Positions 12,188-12,243 of a stretch of DNA of 12,243 bases are shown one piece after another (position 1 is the stretch's first letter; each line of letters opens with the position of its first letter). Under the pieces are notes generated by a model that saw only the letters and a list, made by a program, of their open reading frames with translations, was not told where the DNA came from and did not search any database. Source of the stretch: Methanocorpusculum sp. (GTDB taxonomy: Archaea > Halobacteriota > Methanomicrobia > Methanomicrobiales > Methanocorpusculaceae); the NCBI GenBank assembly GCA_029987395.1, contig DALTVX010000071.1, forward strand, positions 1 through 12,243. Direction: 5' to 3'. Both the position numbers and the translations under genes were made by a program.

Positions 12188-12243
12188 TTTGGATGTACTT
12201 TGGTTTCGTGTACTGGATTCTTCGGATGTAAACATCATCACAC
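12188..12243. repeat. Start of a third mosaic-repeat copy
   Basis: GGATGTACTTTGGTTTCGTG followed by TACTGGATTCTTCGGATGT and CATCATCACAC matches 6728-6782 closely and 9395-9440 more loosely. It runs off the window edge. Confidence 0.7.

Overview
The window looks archaeal. TATA-box promoters (runs such as TATATATA or ATATATTT) lie about 25-30 bases ahead of likely transcription starts, some genes have no Shine-Dalgarno sequence and look leaderless, and oligo-T tracts follow genes. The families present (TIGR04255, Panacea/DUF4065, PemK/MazF-like, GxxExxY, AAA ATPase with DUF4143) are typical of accessory DNA in methanogens. I would guess a methanogenic euryarchaeon, perhaps Methanomicrobiales, but no marker gene here proves it. 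This is an accessory island: about half of it is intergenic repeat, and no transposase, integrase, tRNA, rRNA or CRISPR array is visible.

Layout, left to right. (1) 1-61: the last codons of a gene cut by the window edge. (2) 159-2070: an AT-rich three-gene operon (TIGR04255 family, an unknown protein, a HEPN-like protein) flanked by a perfect 50-bp direct repeat. (3) 2071-2400: hairpin repeats, including one copy of a roughly 110-bp repeat that returns inverted at 4710-4815. (4) 2396-4029, minus strand: a more GC-rich operon of three tightly overlapping small genes (RHH-like regulator, NUMOD/HNH-N-terminus-like small protein, unknown), then a 66-aa HTH protein. Upstream lie a TATA box and three short tandem arrays (two of 7-bp units, one of 10-bp units) in 4055-4600. 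(5) 4685-5603: a GxxExxY-family (PD-(D/E)XK) gene enclosed by long imperfect inverted repeats with bidirectional terminator-like hairpins at the inner ends. (6) 5769-6041, minus: a 90-aa RHH-like protein preceded by a hairpin-rich stretch that could be a structured leader or small RNA. (7) 6600-7330: hairpin repeats. (8) 7589-8447, minus: a Panacea antitoxin-like gene overlapping a PemK/MazF-like toxin gene that has an in-frame TGA where the family has tryptophan. (9) 8833-10020: a gene tail joined to more hairpin repeats, including a second, enlarged copy of the 6725-7135 repeat. (10) 10119-11429, minus: a complete DUF4143 ATPase with an array of TGACATTA-type motifs upstream. (11) 11580-12243: hairpin repeats again.

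The genes fall into small self-contained modules (toxin-antitoxin or defence-like pairs, small DNA-binding regulators, a nuclease-like gene) set in a sea of repeats. The most unusual feature is the repeat system. It is built of short perfect hairpins whose arms change between copies while staying complementary. Comparison of duplicated scaffolds shows whole hairpin blocks (56, 101 and 108 bp) cleanly present or absent, and in one case a hairpin core reversed relative to its flanks. Together with the inverted-repeat GxxExxY cassette, this is the best candidate here for an undescribed system.
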